DNA of 64,000 nucleotides from Antilocapra americana (taxonomy: Eukaryota > Chordata > Mammalia > Artiodactyla > Antilocapridae). The notes below the pieces were generated by a model. The model worked only from the letters and a program-made list of their open reading frames with translations, did not search any database and was not told the origin of the DNA. The translations under genes and the position numbers were made by a program. This document shows positions 11,790-25,009 of this stretch, one piece after another (the first letter of the stretch is position 1; every line of letters starts with the position of its first letter). The DNA is taken from assembly GCA_007570785.1 (NCBI GenBank), contig ML664175.1, positions 9,897,441 to 9,961,440 of the forward strand, written 5' to 3'.

Positions 11790-13133
11790 GATTTTTCACA
11801 AAAACAGAAATACAGATCAATGAAACAGGGCAGAAAGTCCAGAAATAAACTCATACACCTGCTGTCAATTAATACACAAAAAAGGAAGTAAGAAGAGACA
11901 ATGAAGAAAAGATAGTTTCTTCAGTAAGTAGTGCTGGGAAAACTGGACAGCTATATGTGAAACAATGAAATTAGAACATTCTCTAACACCACATGCAAAA
12001 ATAAACTCAAAATGGATCAAAGACCTAAATGAAAAGCTGGACACTATAAAACTCAGAGGAAAATATAGGCAGAACACTCTTTGATGTAATTCACAGCAAT
12101 GTCTTTTTTGATCCACCTCCTTTGGTAACGAAAACAAACAAACAAAATACAAGTGGGACCTTATTAAACTTAAAAGCTTCTGTCCAGAAAAAAAAAAACC
12201 CATAAACAACATGAAAAGGTAACCAACAGAACTGGAGAAAATATTTGTAAAACAAAGCAACAAACAAGGGATTTATCAACATCACAAATTATCAGAGAAA
12301 TGCAAATCAAAACTAGAAAGAGGTATCACCTCATACCAGTCAGAAAGGCCATCATCAAAAAGTCTACAAACAATAAATGCTAGAGAAGGTGTTAAGGGAA
12401 CCCTCCTGCACTGTTGGTGGAAATGTAAACTGGTACAACCATTATGGAGAACAGTATGGAGGTTCCTTAAAAAAAACAAAACAGAGCTACCATATGATCC
12501 AGTAACCCCACTTCTGGGCATACTACTGGAGAAAACCACACTTTAAATAGATATATGCACCTAAATGTTCATTGCAGCACTATTTACTATAATCAAGACA
12601 TTGAAGCAACCTAAATGTCCATCTACAGAGGAATGGATAAAGAAGATGTGGTACATATATACAATTGAATAGTAGCCATAAAAAAAACAAAAAACGCCAT
12701 TTGCAGCAACATGAATGGACCTAGAGATTATCACGTTAAGTGAAGTAAGTCAGACGAAGATAAATATAAAATATCACTCGTGGAATATAATTTTTAAAAG
12801 ATACAAATAAATTTATTCACAAAACAGAAACAGACTTACAGATACTGAAAACAAACTAATGGCTACCAAAAGGGAATGTGGGGACAGAGAAATAAATCAG
12901 AATCTTGGGATGAACACATACACACTATTATATATACAACAGATAACCAACAAGGACCTACTGTACAGCACAGAGAATTTTACTCAATACTGTGTGATAA
13001 CCTATACGAGAAATGAATCTGAAAAAGAATGTATATATATAATGTATAAATGAATCACGTTGTTATACACCTGAAACTAACATTTTAAATCAACTATACT
13101 CCAATAAAACAAAGTAAAAATAAAATAAAAATT
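11790..13133 (+). mobile_element. Decayed 5'-truncated L1
   Basis: Sense L1 ORF2 end and 3'UTR: acagaaatacagatcaatga, atgcaaatcaaaactagaaa, tgttggtggaaatgtaaact, ending ctatactccaataaaac with an A-rich tail. Many stops. Clearly older than the L1s at 3.8 and 31.9 kb. Confidence 0.88.
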
Positions 13134-13403
13134 TTTTCCAGTCCATGTTTAATGCCAAGTGAGAACAAGGTCAAAGTTGGCTAGCACACTTAATTAACAG
13201 GAAGAAACATAACAGTCTATTACTAAATAAGATTCCATTTAAAACAACCAAAATGGCATTCAAGAACTATTAGTGCCATTACACCTTACAATATGTGAAA
13301 AAATTTAACATGAAGGCACGGACCTCAAAACAGAAAGTCAATTTCATATGCATATTCACCAAGTTTTCTTTTTCTAATTATTTGAAAAAGTGCCGAAACC
13401 AAC

Positions 13404-13521
13404 CTGTTATAGAAAGTGTTGGTCCTCCTTGGTAATGTGGTAATCCTGAATCTTGGGTCAAGTCAAACAGTAACTCTGAAGAATTATTAGAAACAATTCG
13501 TGATGAGTTCGTTACATAACC
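13404..13521 (-). CDS. ZNF280D: ZNF280D coding exon 4
   Basis: This 118-base exon has the acceptor TTTTAACAG before 13521 and the donor GTTGGT after 13404, phase 0 in and phase 1 out. It encodes GYVTNSSRIVSNNSSELLFD then LTQDSGLPHYQGGPTLSIT, a polar and likely disordered linker with a short hydrophobic-acidic segment (ELLFDLTQD), well matched to the family. The donor is weak: GT is followed by TGGT rather than the usual RAGT. It still joins in frame to the exon at 2477 through a Gly codon. Confidence 0.92.
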
Positions 13522-14470
13522 CTGTTAAAATATTTCAAAGGAAGAACATTACATGTAGTAAAACAAAGTTATAATTATCTTGCTTCACAAACTTTTGTAA
13601 AGGGAAATGTAACTGTATGCCAATATTATAAGGATAACCTTTAATGACTCCATTAATAATGAGTTAAAAAACACAAAAGCAATTATTACTACTATGCCAA
13701 AATTAATATCTACTAAAACTGAAAGCAAGTTATTACTGAGAGCTGGCTTATCCCTGACTAGCCAGTTAAAATTACGGAAAAATTCCAGCCTGATTTTTCT
13801 CAAGGTCAAACCCATTTTAAATCAGTAAGATTGATATACTTCAGAGAGTCACTAAAAATGCAGGATTGCTATCAAAGAGCAAATAACAGAAGTTATCAAA
13901 ATCTTTGGGTAAAAGCAAGGAAAAAATGAGTAAACATACTGACATAAATACAATTTTAAAAGCTTCTATTCCTCTATAGACCTCACGATAAAATATCATG
14001 GCAAACTAACTAGGAACTACTCTGCAGTATGGTGCATCAAGGTTAGGGATGAACATATCACATAGTACAAGTTTTGGAACCACTTTTATTGGTAAAATTT
14101 ATAAGCCAAGTCTCAAGAAGAGAAAGAATGAATCCCCCACTCTTCCCACCATTCTATGCAAAGTCATGCTGGGCCATGCAATCTCCCATCTCACTGGGCA
14201 AATATACAAACTGTCAGCAGGATGAACAAATAAGAAAGCTAGGCACACAGGGTTTAGAATGGAAGATGTTTATAGGAATGATCTGGGACATCTGCTCCAT
14301 TTCTTGAGGCCTTAGGGCTCAAGGAAAGCTTCAGCTCTTCATCAGGGCAAAGGGTGGTCTCAGCAGGAAGATATTAAGAAGAGAAGAATGAAAAGAATCA
14401 TAACATAGTCAAACATAAGGTAGTATAAATTTATACTACAAACATATAGGGTACGTAATAGTATATAATA
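13522..14470. other. Intron, no gene recognised
   Basis: Plain AT-rich intron with a few chance frames. I could not assign a repeat family. Confidence 0.5.
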
Positions 14471-14741
14471 CTGCTGCTGCTGCTGCTGCTAAGTTGCTTC
14501 AGTCGTGTCCAACTCCGTGCAACCCCATAGACAGCAGCCCACCAGGCTCCCCAGTCCCTGGGATTCTCCAGGCAAGAACACTGGAGTGGGTTGCCATTTC
14601 CTTCTCCAATGCATGAAAGTGAAAAGTGAAAGTGAAGTCGCTGAGTCATGTCTGACTCTTAGCCGACCCCATGGACTGCAGCCTACCAGGCTCCTCTGTC
14701 CATGGGATTTTCCAGGCGAGAGTACTGGAGTGGGTTGCCAT
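14471..14741 (-). mobile_element. Bov-A2 dimeric SINE
   Basis: Two Bov-A units separated by the A/G-rich linker gaaagtgaaaagtgaaagtg. A (CTG)n run at 14471-14490 is the complement of the usual CAG-type 3' end. Confidence 0.92.
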
Positions 14742-14999
14742 TATACTAAATAGGTTATTTAATATAAATAATCATGAAAAATATGATCAATATAATTTAG
14801 GGGTATATATGTACTCCAAAATTATTATATATTAAGTACACTGATACACACACAAAATAGCTCCTAATGCTATATACATAAGATCATCATTGAAGAATGA
14901 GCTCTCATTAGAGTGATTTTTAGACCATTCTATGGGTCATAATATATACCAAGAAAAAGCTCTAAGATTAACAAGACTTAAAGGTTAAAATAGAAAAAA

Positions 15000-15880
15000 T
15001 CACTTTAAAGGAAAAATGGGCAAAGGACATAAACTGAGGCACTTCATAAACAAAAACAATGACCAATATATACAAAAACTATTTTTTTCAACTTAGTCAA
15101 AGAAATGCAAATAAAGACAAAGGCAGTTAAACAATACAAAATAACTGCCACTTCTCTTAAAAGTATCAAACTCATAATAGACAAAGAATAAGTAATTATA
15201 GAAAAATATGAGGAGACTAAGAAGAAATAACAAACTGTAAGATGTGATCCTAAATAGAATCCTGGGAATTAAAAACAGACATTAATGAAAAAAAAGGTAA
15301 AATTGAATAAGATCTGCAATTTAGTTATGTTAAGTAAGATGACATCAGTACAGAAAACTAGGTTAGGGGTATATTATATTACTTTCTCTGGAAGTCTAAA
15401 ATTAGTTTAAATTAAAATTTATGAATTAAAAATAATGAAAACACATACTACTGGCCAAATATAACTTTTCCACATGAAAATTTTGACAGTAAGTATCAAA
15501 GGCTTTATATAAGTTCACATCCTTTTGTTCAACTTTCAATTTGTTTAAAAATTTATGGTACGGAAATGAAAATTTTTATTGGATAATTATAGCATTTTTA
15601 ACAGTAAAAATTAAAAATCTTTATGTCCAACAATGAAAGAATGGCTAAATAAATTAAATGACAGACTATCATACAACCACTAATATGTTTTTGAGAACTA
15701 GCCAAAGATACATTCTTAGCAGAATGTTCAGGGATAAAACAGAAATATGTATCTGGGTATACAGTATGGTTCTGATTGATATAACCTATACTGTTTGCAG
15801 GTGAGAAAAAAAAATCAAAGTACAGTATGCACTCGTCTTTCTAAATTTTCCCACCAAAATACACAGTATTTCAAAATAGA
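15000..15880 (+). mobile_element. Ancient L1 remnants
   Basis: Weak but ordered L1 ORF2 similarity: agtcaaagaaatgcaaataa near 15095, then tatgtccaacaatgaaagaa and atggttctgattgat-like tail sequence. Heavily diverged; family not determined. Confidence 0.5.
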
Positions 15881-16054
15881 AACAGAAAGGTTTTGTTTGT
15901 TCTATGCTTATAAATTAAGGTATAAATAAGTTTTAAGAATTTTGGTTTACTACTAACTTTTCTATTGAAATGGGTTTGTCCATGAAAAGTTACAGAAACA
16001 AAAGTATGGGTGAAAGGAGTTAATATACAAGCTTCCAGTTAGAAAATAAATAAA

Positions 16055-16325
16055 TCATGAAAACGTGACAACCAGCATGGTGACTGTGTTAATAACACTG
16101 TACCGCATATGTGAAAGTTACTAAGAGAGATCTTAGAATTTCTCATCACAAGAAAAAAATTCTGTAATGACATATGGTGATGGACTAGAACTAGACTTAC
16201 TGTGGTGGTCATTTCACAATACATACAAATTTTAAACCATTGTGCTGTACACCTGAAACTAATAGCATGTTGAACATATGAAACTAACAGAATGTTGTAC
16301 ATCAACTACACCTCAGTAAAAATTT
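16055..16325 (+). mobile_element. L1 3' end, old
   Basis: Typical mammalian L1 3'UTR run: gtggtggtcatttcacaata, then ttgtgctgtacacctgaaac, then atcaactacacctcagtaaa. The ending is AT-rich. Confidence 0.8.
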
Positions 16326-16920
16326 TTCTTAGTTTTGAAAAGAAGATATAAGCCTTCCTCACCACACCTTTCACAAATGGCCAATCTGTCACTAAATAAA
16401 TTATTACTGTTGTTTAAAAAAGAATTGTTATGGAAACAAGTATTGAAGTAACCCAAACCACTCCTTGAATTTAAGGCCTAAGAGGCAGATACCTGCATTT
16501 GAACCTTAATGTGTAACACCAAAAAAAAAAAAAATCAGTGATGCCACATTACTTAATTGCAACCAAGCATGATCTTGCTTCAAGATAAATATTTTCTTCA
16601 AATATTTACACTTAAAAAATGTAAAACATTCACTTACATTTTCAAAAACAGTTAACAGAAGTATAAAGTTAATTCTGTTAAATGCTTTCTTAGGAAACAA
16701 CTCACAATGTCAGAGAGCAGGTACATATTATTCAACAATAACAGACTAAAATAATTATCTAACATATCTAACAAGTTTTAATGTCTTCTAAATAGTTCAG
16801 AAAGATCAACACAACTGGACTCCAGAAGATCCACACATTTATTCAGCTACAAAACCTTGGGCGAGTCACCTCTGAACTTGGAAGTTATTCACCTTTCACA
16901 CTTGAAAACAGCCACAAGAA

Positions 16921-17135
16921 TGCATGCTAGGTCACTTCAGCAGTGCCTGACTCTCTCCACCCTATGGACTGTAGCCTGCCAGGATCCTCCATCCAAGGCA
17001 ATCTCCAGGCAAGGATACTGGAGTGGGTTGTCATGCCCTCCTCCAGGGGAATCTTCTATCCCAGGGATTGAACCCTCCTCTCAAGTCTTCTTCATTGGCA
17101 GGTGGGTTCTTTACCACTAGCACCGCGTGGAAGTC
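16921..17135 (-). mobile_element. Bov-tA SINE
   Basis: Antisense Bov-A body (aggatactggagtgggttgt) followed by the complement of the tRNA-Glu head (attggcaggtgggttcttta). Diverged. Confidence 0.88.
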
Positions 17136-17253
17136 ACAGTCATATTTTAAATAAACCTGCACTTCAAGGTATTATTAAAACAAGTAGTTGTCACACAGTA
17201 CTAATAAAGACCTAATATTATATCCCATTTTATAGATAGGGAACCAAATAAGT

Positions 17254-20200
17254 AAACTAATGAAAGGAGCAGTGACACCACAAGACCTAGACTTGCCCAT
17301 GAGTGTCCAGAAGTCTCCAGCAGAGGTGTGGGTGTGTGGTGGCTTGCTGCAAGATTGGGGGCACTGAGTGTAGCAGTGAATGCATGGGACCATTTGAAGG
17401 AGGTCGCCATTATCTTCATTACCTCCACTGTAGCTTGGCCTCAGGTAAGTTAACAGGAAGGGAATACAGCACCACCCTTTAACAGAAAATTGGATTAAAG
17501 ATTTACTGAGCATGGCCCCGCCCATAAGAACAAAACCCAGTTTCCCCCTCAACCAGTCTCTCCCATCAGAAAGTTTCAATAAGCCTCTTTTTCTTCTCCA
17601 TCAGGGGGAAACAGGCTGAAAACCACAATCACCGAAAACTAAACAATCTGACCACAGGGACCACAGCCTTGTCTAACTCAATGAAACCCTGCAGCACGAC
17701 CTAAGATGATGGGTCATGATGGAGAGTTCTGACAAAACCTGGCCCACGGGAGAAGGGAATGGCAAACCACTTCAGTATTCCTGAATTGAAAACCCCATGA
17801 ACAATATGAAAAGTCAAAGAGATAGGACACTGAAAGATTAACTCCCTGGGTCAGTAGATGCCCAATATGCTACTGGAGATAAGTGGAGAAATAACTCCAG
17901 AAAGAATGAAGAGATGGGAGCCAGAGCAAAAACAACACCCAGTTGTGGATGTGACTGGTGATACAGAAACAAAGGAACATAGAATGTTAGGCTCATGAAT
18001 CATGGCAAATTGGAAGTGGTCAAACAGGAGATGGCAAGAGTGAACATTGACATTGTAGAAATCAGTGGACTAAAATGGACTGGAATGGGTGAATTTAACT
18101 CAAATGACCATTATATCTACTACTATGAGCAAGAATCCCTTAGAAGAAATGGAGTAGCTATCACTGTCAACAAAACAGTCCAAAATGCAGTACTTGGATG
18201 CAATCTCAAAAACGACAGAATGATCTCTGTTCATTTCCAAGGCAAACCATTCAATATCACGGTAATCCAAGTCTCTGCCCTGACCACTAATGCTGAACAA
18301 GCTGAAGTTGAATGGTTCTATGAAGACCTATAAGACCTTCTAGAACTAACATACAAAAGAGATGTCGTTTTCATTATAAGGAACTGAAATGCAAAAGTAG
18401 GAAAGTCAAGAAATACCTGGAGTAAGGGGCAAATTTGGCCTTGGAGTTCAGAATGTACTCCAAGACAGTAGCAGGGCAAAGGCTTACAAGAGTTTTGCCA
18501 AGAGAATGCACTGGTCATAGTAAACACCTTCTTCCAACAACACAAGAGAATACTATATCCATGGACATCACCAGATGGTCAGTACCAAAATCAGATTGAT
18601 TATATTTTTTACAGCCAAAGATGGAGAAGCTCTATACAGTCAGTAAAAACAAGACCAGAAGCTGACTGTGGCTCATATCATGAACTCCTTACTGCCAAAA
18701 TCAGACTTAAATTGATGAAAGTAGGGAATACTACCAGACCATTCAGAAATGACCTAAATCAAATTCCTTATGATTATACAGTGGAAGTAACAAATAGATT
18801 CGAGGGATTAGACCCGATAGACAGAGTGCCTAAGGAACTAAGGACAGAAGTTCGTGACATTGTACAGGAGGCTGTGATCAAGACCATCCCCAAGAGAAAG
18901 AAATGCAGAAAGGCAAAATGGTTGTCTAAGGAGGCCTTACAAATAGCTATGAAAAGAAGAGAAGTGAAAAGCAAAAGAGAAAAGGAAAGATATTCTCATC
19001 AGAATGCAGAGTTCCAAAGAATAGCAAGGAGAGATAAGAGATCAATGCAAAGAAATAGAGGAAAACAATAGAATGGGAAAGACTAGAGATTTCTTCAAGA
19101 AAATGAGAGATACCAAGGGAACATTTCATGCAAAGATGGGCTCAATAAAGGACAGAAATGGTAGGGACTTAACAGAAGCAGAAGATATTAAGAAGTGGCA
19201 AGAATACACAGAAGAACTATACAAAAAAGATCTTTACGATCCAGATAACCACGATGGTGTGATCACTCACCTAGAGCCAGACATCCTGGAATGCAAAGTC
19301 AAGTGGGCCTTAGAAAGCATCCCTACAAACAAAGCTAGTAGAGGTGATGGGATTCCAGCTAAGCTATTTCAAATCCTAAAAGATGATGCTGTTAAAGTGC
19401 TACATTCAGTATGCCAGCAAATTTAGAAAACTAAGCAATGGCCACAGGACTGGAAAACGTCAGTTTTCATTCCAATCCCAAAGAAAGGCAATGCCAAAGA
19501 ATGCTCAAACTACCACACAATTTCACTCATCTCACACGCTAGCAAAGTAATGCTCAAACTTCTCTAAGCCAGGTTTCAACAGTATGTGAACCGTGAACAT
19601 TCGTCCAGATGTTCAAGGTGGATTTAGAAAAGGCAGAGGAACGAGAGAGCAAATTGCCAACATCTGTTGGATCACTGAAAAAGCAGGAGAATTCCAGAAA
19701 AACATCTATTTCTGCTTTACTGGCTATGTGAAAGACTTTGACTGTGTGGATCACTACAAATTGTGGAAAATTCTTCAAGAGATGGGAATACCATACCACC
19801 TGACTTGCCTCCTGAGAAATCTGTAGGTAGGTCAAGAAGCAACAGTTAGAACTGGACATGGAACAACAGACTGGTTCCAAATCGAGAAAGGAGTAGGTCA
19901 AGGGTATATATGGTCACCCTGCTTATTTAATTTATATGCAGAGTACATCATGAGAAATACCAGGCTGGATGAAACACAAGGTGGAATCAAGATTGCCAGG
20001 AAAAACATCAATAACCTGAGATATGCAGATGACATCACCCTTATGGCAGAAAACAAAGAACTAAAGAGCTTCTTGATGAAAGTGAAAAAAAGAGAGTAAA
20101 AGAGTTTACTTAAAACTCAACATTCAGAAAACTAAGATCATGGCATCCAGTCCCATCACTTCATGGCAAATAGATGGGGAAACAGTGGAAACAGGGATTG

Positions 20201-20797
20201 ACTTTATTTTGGAGGGCTCCAAAATCACTGCAGATGGTGACTGCAGCCATGAAGTTAAGAGGCTTACTCCTTGGAAGGAAGGTTACAAACAATCTAGACA
20301 GCATATTAAAAAGCAGAGAGATTACCTTGCCAACAAAGGTCCATCTAGTCAAAGCTAGGGTTTTTCTAGTAGTCATATATGGATGTGAGAGCTGTACTAT
20401 AAAGAAGGCTGAGTGCCGAAAACTGATGTTCTTGAACTGAGGTGTTGGAGAAGACTCTTGAGCGTCCCTTGGACAGCAAGGATATCCAACCATGCCATCC
20501 TAAGGAAATCAGTCCTGAATATTCACTGGAAGGACTGGTGCTGAAGCTGAAACTCCAATACTTTGGTCGCCTGATGCAAAGAACTGAATCATGTGAAAAG
20601 ACTCCAATGCTGGGAAAGATTGAAGGTGGGAGGAGAAGGGGACAACAGAGGATGAGATGGTTGGATGGCATCACCGACTCAATGGACACAAGTCTGAGTA
20701 AACTCCATGAGTTGGTGATGGATACGAAGGCCTGGCGTGCTGTAGCCCATGGGGTTGTAAAGAGTCCATGAGCAACTAAACTGAACTGAAACTAATG
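17254..20797 (+). mobile_element. Near full-length BovB LINE
   Basis: A 3526-base insertion (17263-20788) is flanked by the 9-base duplication aaactaatg (17254-17262, 20789-20797). It contains the BovB 5' leader (ggattaaagatttactgagc, tggatgtgactggtgat), the whole protein-coding region and the 3' tail. BovB is an RTE-type retrotransposon thought to have entered ruminants by horizontal transfer. This is the most complete copy in the window. Confidence 0.9.
17995..20771 (+). pseudogene. Decayed BovB endonuclease/reverse-transcriptase gene
   Basis: The protein is split over at least six frames. The N-terminal endonuclease piece reads KLEVVKQEMARVNIDIVEIS, with an MISVHFQGKPFNITVIQVSA segment and a stop after WFYEDL. 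A middle piece reads EAEDIKKWQEYTEELYKKDL. The reverse-transcriptase core reads GGFRKGRGTREQIANICWIT and CFTGYVKDFDCVDH, and the YADD motif survives only as nucleotide sequence near 20018 (agatatgcagatgacatcac). The C-terminus reads [20 protein letters not shown]. Stops and frameshifts rule out function. Confidence 0.88.
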
Positions 20798-21267
20798 TTA
20801 GGTGTGGTTACACAAGGTTCCCAATTCAGTCCTACTTATTATTGATGGAGCTGTAATTAGAACTTAGGTCTGTTTAATTACAAAGCCTATGCCCTTAAGC
20901 TATATCACACTGACTTTTAAAATACAATATATCTTCACTACCTGAGATTTGAAAGAGATATCGAAGCATAAAGATATTACATGAGAAAGTAAAAATACAC
21001 ATATATAGAAAACACTACATAAAATGAAAAATTGTAATATATTTAAAGCAGTGGCTTCTAAAATTCAGAGTAAGTTCCCTTACACAAGATTCTCAATTCA
21101 TTCCAGAGTATGTAATATCTCTGTCATTCCTAACTGTGCACATTAGAATCACACAGAGTGCTTTTTTAAATGTATTATTTCTAAGACACATCCACCCGGA
21201 CCAATTGACAAAAATTTTTAAAAAAATTCCCCAAGATTGGGAACCATGAATTGAGGTGTTTTGATTT

Positions 21268-21601
21268 AAAAACTATGCCTGTAGGACTTCCCTGGTGGCT
21301 CAACTGTAAATAATACACCTGCCAGTGTAGGAGACACGTGTTCGATCCCTGATCGGCGAAGATTCCACATGTCGTGGAGCAACTGTGCCTGTGCACCAGA
21401 ACTATTGAGCCTGTGTTCTAGAGCCTGGGAGCTGCAACTACAGAGACCATGCCAGAACTACCAGAGCCTGCAGGCCCCAGAGCCTGTGATCCACAAGAGA
21501 AACCACAGCAGTGAGACGCCAGCAGAGAATAGCTCCCTTCTACCACAGCTAGAGAAAAGCTAGGGCAGCAATGAAGACCCAGCACAGCAAAAACTATGCC
21601 T
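21268..21601 (+). mobile_element. CHR-type tRNA-Glu SINE with target-site duplication
   Basis: Starts with gacttccctggtggctcaac and the tRNA-like gttcgatccctgatcgg, then the CHR body (gagcctgtgttctagagcct). The 13-base repeat aaaaactatgcct flanks it at 21268-21280 and 21589-21601. Confidence 0.88.
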
Positions 21602-21879
21602 ACAGATGTAAAATATTTTCAGCTAGAAAAAGCTCCAGTTTCTAACTTTAACACCAAAGATACCACCTTTCACTGTTTCTTTTCTCCCTGAGTCCAATGT
21701 TGTGAAGATTTTTATATATCAAACTAAATTAAATAATAGTTTCTTTTTCTGGTTTTCTATCCCTCAAATGCCAAACAGCTTATAATAAGCATGAGAAACT
21801 TACCAAGTTAATTTGATTCTACTAATATCAAAGAATCTTTACATTTTAGGTAGCTTGCCATGTTAGGATCCAAGATTGA

Positions 21880-22020
21880 GAGTCAGTGGTCTGGGTAAAA
21901 TTACCTCTCATTTTAGAAATGAAGAAAATGAGGCTGAGAGAGGTTTTGACAATGCTTTAGTTTTAAACAAGGCAGAATCATCATTCAAGTCTCCTGCTTC
22001 AATCTAAGTTTTTTAGACAA
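21880..22020 (-). mobile_element. MIR SINE, antisense
   Basis: MIR landmarks in antisense: cattttagaaatgaagaaaa, gaggctgagagaggttttga, tcattcaagtctcctgcttc. Confidence 0.7.
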
Positions 22021-22811
22021 CTAGTCCTGGGCTCATATCAGTACTATTATTTCAGAATGCTAAAACCACAGAAAAGATTTGGAGGCAGGAGAAGAAGGTG
22101 TTTGCCTAAAGATAGTCTTACTTTTTATGATATATGACTTCTTCCAAACATAATTGGGAGCTGACTTTGTTTAGGCATAGATTTTCCTTTTCATGAAAAT
22201 AAAATAAAATTTAATAGGTCCTCTATGAAAGAAACATCTCAAAATATATAAATTTTTTAATTTACCTAATAGTAATATGATATGAAATAGAGGAAAAGTA
22301 GATTATTCATACTAAAAATATTTAGATTCAATTGTTTTTGAACTTGAGTATTTGTAATCAAATTTATAGGTGCTTCAGTAGTTGTTGCACTTATTGTAAA
22401 GAGAACAAATATTTCAGGGAAAATTTACTAATTCTGTAAGGCCACTGTTAAAGAGCTTATGAAAGCATGAAAAAAACCCACTGAGTTAATTCAAGTCCAG
22501 TAGCAAAGAATCTTCAAATTTTGGTTAACTTTTTGTTTTAGGACTTGTAAGTCCTTGATTTCAGAAGCCCTTCAAGTATTTAAAATCAAGAGTTTTTATT
22601 TAGGTAGGTTATATCTACTGATATTTACCATATTACAGATTAAAATAGAAAGTTTCAAAATATTTATTTTCATTTTAAATAAAAATAATAAACCCATTAC
22701 AAATTAACATGAATAACATTTTTTTAAAAAAAACAGCTATCTAGCAAACACAAAAAAATCAGAGAAAATAGTGGTACTGTTTTACATCTCTGCAAATATC
22801 CTTAATGTCTG
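22021..22811. other. Intron, no gene recognised
   Basis: AT-rich intronic DNA without supported features. Confidence 0.5.
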
Positions 22812-23002
22812 AAAAGTGAAAGTGAAGTTGCTCAGTCGTGTCCCCGTGGACTGTAGCCCCCCAGGCTCCTCCATCCTTGGGATTCTCCAGGCAAGAATAC
22901 TGGAGTTGGTTGCCATTTTCTTCTCCAAGGGGTCTTCCTGACCCAGGGATCGAACCCAGGTCTCCTGCATTGTCGGCAGACACTTTAACCTCTGAGCCAT
23001 AA
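22812..23002 (-). mobile_element. Bov-tA SINE
   Basis: Antisense Bov-A body joined to the complement of the tRNA-Glu head (gacccagggatcgaacccag, tctcctgcattgtcggcaga). A 20-base gap in the body removes part of the usual sequence. Confidence 0.9.
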
Positions 23003-23503
23003 TGAAAGCTGATGGCTTTCTTAACATATAGATTAATAAAGAAACAGCTATACTCTCATAACTGCTTCTGCTTTCATTCTGTTAAAATGTTTTGGTTGAA
23101 GAATCAAGATACTCTGGTTACATAAATATTAACAGCTAAAACAGGAGTATTTTAATAGCAAATTACAATAAATGTGGATACATTTCTTTGATATAATACC
23201 AAAACTCAACAGTTGGTATTTTCTTAAAAGTGTGCTACAAAGAGGAATCTGACTCCCTATTACTGAGCTTTTTGAACTGTTACATCAAAATGTATTATCT
23301 TGCACTTTCAATGAATCTTATACATACATGATTTTATTACATCATACATTACTTAGAAAATACTGATTTCTTTGAATTATGCAATCTTCCAGATATTGAC
23401 AGAGTTCATTACACAATATAAAAAAATCATATTTATTAATACTACCAACCATAATAAAAGACTTTATGTACTGGGAAGCTATTAAGATCATGATGACTGA
23501 TAT

Positions 23504-23909
23504 AAGTTTTCATAATTCTTGGAGAAGGCAATGGCAACCCACTCCAGTACTCTTGCCTGGAAAATCCCATGGATGGAGGAGCCTGGTAGGCTGCAGTCCA
23601 TGGGGTCGCTAGGAGTCAGACATGACTGAGCGACTTTACTTTCACTTTTCACTTTCATGCATTGGAGAAGGAAATGGCAACCCACTCCAGTGTTCTTGCC
23701 TGGAGAATCCCAGGGACAGGGAAGCCTGGTGGGCCACCGTCTATGGGGTCACACTGAGTCAGACACGACTGAAGTGACTTAGCAGCAGCAGCAAGGAACT
23801 TAGAATTTCATTAGGACCAAGTGAATGTGGGAAAGAGGCATGATCAAGATAATATATGGATTAAACACTCATTTCAAACTTGGAAAAAAAAAAAAGTTTT
23901 CATAATTCT
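23504..23909 (+). mobile_element. Bov-A2 SINE carrying a 3' transduction and A-tail
   Basis: Bov-A2 dimer (23520-23796, ending in a CAG run) is followed by about 85 bases of non-SINE sequence and a 12-base A-tail. The exact 16-base duplication aagttttcataattct flanks the whole unit at 23504-23519 and 23894-23909, so the extra sequence arrived with the SINE. Confidence 0.88.
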
Positions 23910-24019
23910 AATTTTTACTTGATAGCCCAAATTTCATCAGTGGCAAGAAACACTATTAGTTGTTTTCCATTAGGTGACAAGTGCACTTGATTCAATTTTG
24001 AGGAACTGTCTACCAAACA

Positions 24020-24535
24020 ACAAAAAGTAACGAACTCACTGTGTGTGGCAGACAGACTCTAAAAAGTAGCCTCCATGATCCCCATTCCCTGGAATTCATG
24101 TCTTGTGTGATTCCTTCTCTTTGAGTGAAAGCAAGTCATGTGACTTGGCTTCTGACAGAGTAGAGCAAAAGTAACAGGATACACATGATTTTTTCTATGT
24201 GATTACACTAGATAAGGCTACAATGCCATCCTGCTAAGCATTCTCTCTCCCCTTGTGGGCTCTGATGAAGTAAGAGCCATGTTGGGAAAACTCAACCTGG
24301 CAAAGAGCCAACCAAAAGCCAGGAAAATATTGAGACCCTTAGTATGATAACCTTAAGGAATCGAATGCTACCAATAACCATGAGAACCTGGAAGCAGACA
24401 CTTCCTCTGCTGAGCTTCCCATTTTGAATGAAGCCTTGAGGAACCCTGAAGCAGAAGATCCAGCTAAGACATAACATGACTCCTAACTCACAAACTCTGT
24501 GACATAATAGAAGTATGTGGTTTTAAACCACAAAG
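24020..24535 (+). mobile_element. MLT1-like LTR, old
   Basis: Landmarks in the usual order: agtcatgtgacttggcttct, then agagccaaccaaaagccagg, ccatgagaacctggaagcag, agatccagctaagacataac, and a tail like ggttttaaaccacaaagtta. ERVL-MaLR class; subfamily not determined. Confidence 0.65.
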
Positions 24536-25009
24536 TTAATACACCATGGTTTCAGTCATCCTTTCAAGTAAAAATGGTCTTCTGGGTAATTTGGCTCAAC
24601 ATTAAACCACACTAGTACTTTTTCCCAGGCTAATCATCATACCTCAGACATAGAAGTATATTATGCATACTACCCATTTCATACATGAAACATTTTAAAA
24701 GACATATATTCAAGGGTAGAGAGTTCATAAAATTAATGACATTTTAATATTTCATCAAGGTAACTGAGTATGACTGAAATAATCTTTATTGTGAGTACAT
24801 GGTGGTGACTAGTACAAAAACTACTATTCATACTAACACACCAGCAGTTTACTCACCATTGCTTCTGCATCATCAGTGCAAGTGTCAACACAGTGACAAA
24901 AGCAAACAGTGCCTTTGTGTTATTTTGACAATACTGTTGATCCAAAGCCCATGAAACAGCCTCAGGGGTATCCCAGGGGACTGAAGACCACACTCTGAAA
25001 ATTTTTACA

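Larger units (their letters stand above)
17170..20915 (-). mobile_element. MIR SINE split by a BovB insertion
   Basis: Antisense MIR halves lie either side of the BovB at 17254-20797: ccattttatagatagggaac on the left, and gtaattagaacttaggtctg with aaagcctatgcccttaagc on the right. The halves are diverged, so this is tentative in detail. Confidence 0.55.

Noticed and set aside
21284..21350. tRNA-Glu-like sequence
   Set aside because: It is the head of a CHR-type SINE, diverged and embedded in a duplication-flanked element; not a tRNA gene.
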